Assembly (NCBI GenBank): GCA_945834965.1 | Contig: CAMAHZ010000051.1 | Span: 1-8,011 of the forward strand | Length of the DNA stretch: 8,011 nt | Source of the DNA: an uncultured Clostridia bacterium | GTDB taxonomy: Bacteria; Bacillota; Clostridia; Christensenellales; Borkfalkiaceae | Direction: 5' to 3' | Shown here: in pieces, positions 6,229 through 8,011 of the stretch | Numbering within the stretch: position 1 is the stretch's first letter | How the letters are laid out: each line of letters begins with the position of its first letter | Program-made: the position numbers and the translations under genes | The notes under the pieces: model-generated | Told to the model about the DNA's origin: nothing | The model's database searches: none | What the model saw: the letters and a program-made list of their open reading frames with translations, nothing else

Positions 6229-6331
6229 ACTTTCTAACGATTTTAATATAAACAAAAAAAGCGTGACTAAAACACTTTTGGCGATAAACTGACAATATTT
6301 CACGTAAAAAATTTAATAATGCAAAAAATGT

Positions 6332-6363
6332 AAAAAGATGCGCCCCTTTGCGTAAAGGGGCGC
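6332..6363 (-). terminator. Intrinsic terminator of the ispH-rpsA fusion gene
   Basis: A perfect 10-base-pair GC-rich stem (arms 6340-6349 and 6354-6363) has a four-base loop. On the minus strand it is followed by ATC, a run of five T, and soon a second run of six T. It starts 25 bases after the stop of the fusion gene. The rest of the interval down to 6229 is AT-rich htpG upstream region with no convincing promoter. Confidence 0.9.
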
Positions 6364-6388
6364 TTAATCTGCATTTTATTTTAAGAAA

Positions 6389-8011
6389 TTACTTATTGTT
6401 CTTTTCTGCGTTAGCAAGAATGTCGCCAAGGCTCGTGCCTACGGATACGCTGCTATCGCTCCAGCCGGAAAGCTCTTCATCGTCTCTCTTAGCGGCTCTG
6501 GGAGCACGCTTGCGGCCTTCTTCACCTTCAGCCTTTTCTTCTCTGGGCTTTCTTTCAGGTTCTGCAAGCAAAGCCTTGATGGAAAGGTTGAGCTTCTTTG
6601 CTTCTGCGTCGAAGTGGATAATCTTTGCATCAACTTCGTCGCCGACGTTTAATACGGTTGCAGGGGTTTCGATTCTCTCATGGCTAATCTGGGAAACGTG
6701 AACTAAACCGTCAATGCCCTTTTCAACTTCTACGAATGCACCGAAAGGAACGATTCTTACTACCTTGCCGTGGATTACGTCGCCTTCGTGGTACTTATCA
6801 ACTGCTAAATCCCAAGGCTGAGGCTGAAGCTGCTTATAACCGATGGAAACCTTCTTACCTTCTCTGTCAATCTTCAAAATCTTGAACTGATACATTTTGC
6901 CGATTTCAAGAACGTCGGTAACTGCTTTGCAACCCGTCCAGCTAAGGTCGGAGATGTGAGCAAGGCAATCAAAACCGCCAACGGAAACGAATGCACCGAA
7001 TGCGGTAACTCTTTCGACCTTACCTTCAACTATATCGCCTTCAGAGATAGCGTCGAAGAATTCGTTTTCTCTTGCTTCCTTAGCAGCTTCTCTTGCTTCC
7101 TTCTCTTCCTGAAGAATTACGCGCTGAGACGCGATAATTTCCTTCTTTCTGTCCTTCTTGATTTCAATCATACGAAGCCTTAAGTTCTTGCCTACGTACT
7201 TTGAAAGGTCCTGAACATAACCCGTGCGGATTTCCTTTGCGGGAACGAATACTGAATAAGTACCGATTTTTGCGGTTAAGCCACCCTTATTGAAACCGGT
7301 GCACTCAACCTGAAAATCTTTGCCGCTTTCGATTTCTGCAACTAATGCGTCTTCTTCAGCGCGCTGTTTAATCAATTTTTCGGAAAGCTTTAAAGAAGGC
7401 TTAAGTTCAACCACCATTAAATCGATTTGTTCACCGATTTTAGATGCATAAACTTCCTGACTATACGATTCGCAATCAAGCTCGTCCTTGGATAAAAGGA
7501 TTTCCTTCTTTGAGAAGGGCAATAAAATCTGAAGACCTTCGTCGGTAACTTCTGAAATCGTTGCGGTAACGATTTGCCCCCTAACGAACTTGGATTCGTT
7601 GTCAATCTTTGCAACCACGTCTGCCATTGCGTTGGTTACGTTTACTTCTGTGCTTTTTTCTTCCATCTTTAAGAGAACCTCCCGGGTTTGCTCGTCCGGG
7701 GTTGATGCCCCCGAGACAATACCTACTTTGTTAAAATTTTTATTTTTTATATCATCATAACAGAACGACTCGGCGTCTGCCAAACGAATAACTGTTTTAC
7801 AGTTTTTAGCGCAAATGTCGTAAAGCTTGTTGGTGTTACTGCTTTTAAGACCGCCTATTACTATCATTGCGTCGCATTGAGAAGAAAGTTCTTCCGCCTC
7901 TTTTTGACGACCTATAGTAGTATAGCAAATTGTTTTAAAAACGGCAACTGATTTTTCACACAGTTTACTAATAATTTTTATAATTTTATCAAATTTAACT
8001 ACTGAATAAGT
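6389..8011 (-). CDS. IspH-ribosomal protein S1 fusion (HMBPP reductase plus S1 repeats), 5' end beyond window
   Basis: The reading frame stays open to the window edge, giving 540 visible residues; the ATG at 7867 is internal. Residues 1-120 are the C-terminal part of IspH, the [4Fe-4S] enzyme that reduces HMBPP to IPP and DMAPP in the MEP pathway. TICYTTIGRQ contains the third cluster cysteine (Cys29), GGLKSSNTNKL (53-63) the substrate-binding SSN, and SGASTPDE (100-107) the last active-site strand. Four S1-type OB folds follow: 141-212 (diverged), 227-298 (diverged), 324-394 (GKVERVTAFGAFVSV...LAHISDLS) and 409-479 (GKVVRIVPFGAFVEV...GLVHVSQIS). A Glu/Lys helix at 301-315 separates repeats two and three. 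The tail (480-540) is charged, then ends in SLGDILANAEKNNK. Such IspH-S1 fusions are known in clostridia, where they supply the S1-like protein. The first two cluster cysteines lie outside the window. Confidence 0.95.
   Translation of the reverse strand, partial: TYSVVKFDKIIKIISKLCEKSVAVFKTICYTTIGRQKEAEELSSQCDAMIVIGGLKSSNTNKLYDICAKNCKTVIRLADAESFCYDDIKNKNFNKVGIVSGASTPDEQTREVLLKMEEKSTEVNVTNAMADVVAKIDNESKFVRGQIVTATISEVTDEGLQILLPFSKKEILLSKDELDCESYSQEVYASKIGEQIDLMVVELKPSLKLSEKLIKQRAEEDALVAEIESGKDFQVECTGFNKGGLTAKIGTYSVFVPAKEIRTGYVQDLSKYVGKNLRLRMIEIKKDRKKEIIASQRVILQEEKEAREAAKEARENEFFDAISEGDIVEGKVERVTAFGAFVSVGGFDCLAHISDLSWTGCKAVTDVLEIGKMYQFKILKIDREGKKVSIGYKQLQPQPWDLAVDKYHEGDVIHGKVVRIVPFGAFVEVEKGIDGLVHVSQISHERIETPATVLNVGDEVDAKIIHFDAEAKKLNLSIKALLAEPERKPREEKAEGEEGRKRAPRAAKRDDEELSGWSDSSVSVGTSLGDILANAEKNNK

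Noticed and set aside
6256..6284. Weak hairpin (AAAAGTG ... CACGCTTTTT) before htpG on the minus strand
   Set aside because: It pairs only with a two-base bulge and a short GTG/CAC core, and the T-run is common in this stretch. It is not convincing as a terminator or riboswitch.
6214..6339. A heat-shock promoter or CIRCE operator in front of htpG (TTGTCA at 6290-6295 with TTTTAG 17 bases on; TATATT near 6247)
   Set aside because: The -10 matches only 3 of 6 positions in the first pair, and the TATATT has no -35 at a suitable distance. There is no TTAGCACTC/GAGTGCTAA inverted repeat. The region is AT-rich enough to give such matches by chance.
6439..6633. Minus-strand 64-codon frame inside the ispH-rpsA gene, and a similar one at 7417-7614
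   Set aside because: These are alternative frames of the S1-repeat coding sequence, with no ribosome site or recognisable protein features.
7681..7716. GC-rich palindromes (CCCGGG, and a CGGGG/CCCCG stem) within the IspH part
   Set aside because: They fall on codons for the conserved SGASTPDEQTRE stretch of IspH, and the stem is short and bulged. Coding explains them.

Overview
This window comes from an endospore-forming Firmicute, most likely an anaerobe of class Clostridia. It holds a complete eight-gene spoIIIA sporulation operon. It also holds a single-chain fusion of IspH (HMBPP reductase) to S1 RNA-binding repeats, an arrangement known from clostridia. The sequence is moderately AT-rich, several genes seem to start with TTG or GTG, and intergenic space is very short. 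I cannot place it below class level from the sequence. Every supported gene lies on the minus strand, so transcription runs from high to low coordinates.

Region 1 (8011 to 6389) is the 3' part of an ispH-rpsA fusion gene. It contains the C-terminal third of IspH, with the last Fe-S cysteine and the substrate-binding SSN motif. Four S1-type repeats and a charged tail follow. The 5' end runs off the window, and a strong intrinsic terminator closes the gene (6332-6363). Region 2 (6213 to 4378) is htpG, the bacterial Hsp90. It is best started at a TTG codon behind a clear GGAGG ribosome binding site, and a textbook terminator ends it (4326-4356).

Region 3 (4303 to 17) is spoIIIAA-AB-AC-AD-AE-AF-AG-AH in the canonical order, with overlapping or abutting genes. 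The products build the mother-cell half of the SpoIIIA-SpoIIQ channel, the feeding-tube apparatus between mother cell and forespore. AA is the cytoplasmic ATPase. AB, AC, AD and AE are membrane components. AF, AG and AH carry ring-building domains in the intermembrane space. A sigma-E-like promoter is squeezed between the htpG terminator and spoIIIAA, and partly shares sequence with the terminator stem.

Most of the window is orthodox. The points most worth a second look are these: a miniature SpoIIIAG lacking most of the insertion seen in Bacillus; the spoIIIA promoter placed so close to the GTG that the message may be leaderless; unresolved translation starts with long overlaps inside the operon (AA/AB, AD/AE); and the placement of htpG directly upstream of spoIIIA. 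I found no mobile element, CRISPR array, tRNA or rRNA, and no unexplained stretch longer than about 180 bases. I do not see evidence for a wholly new system.
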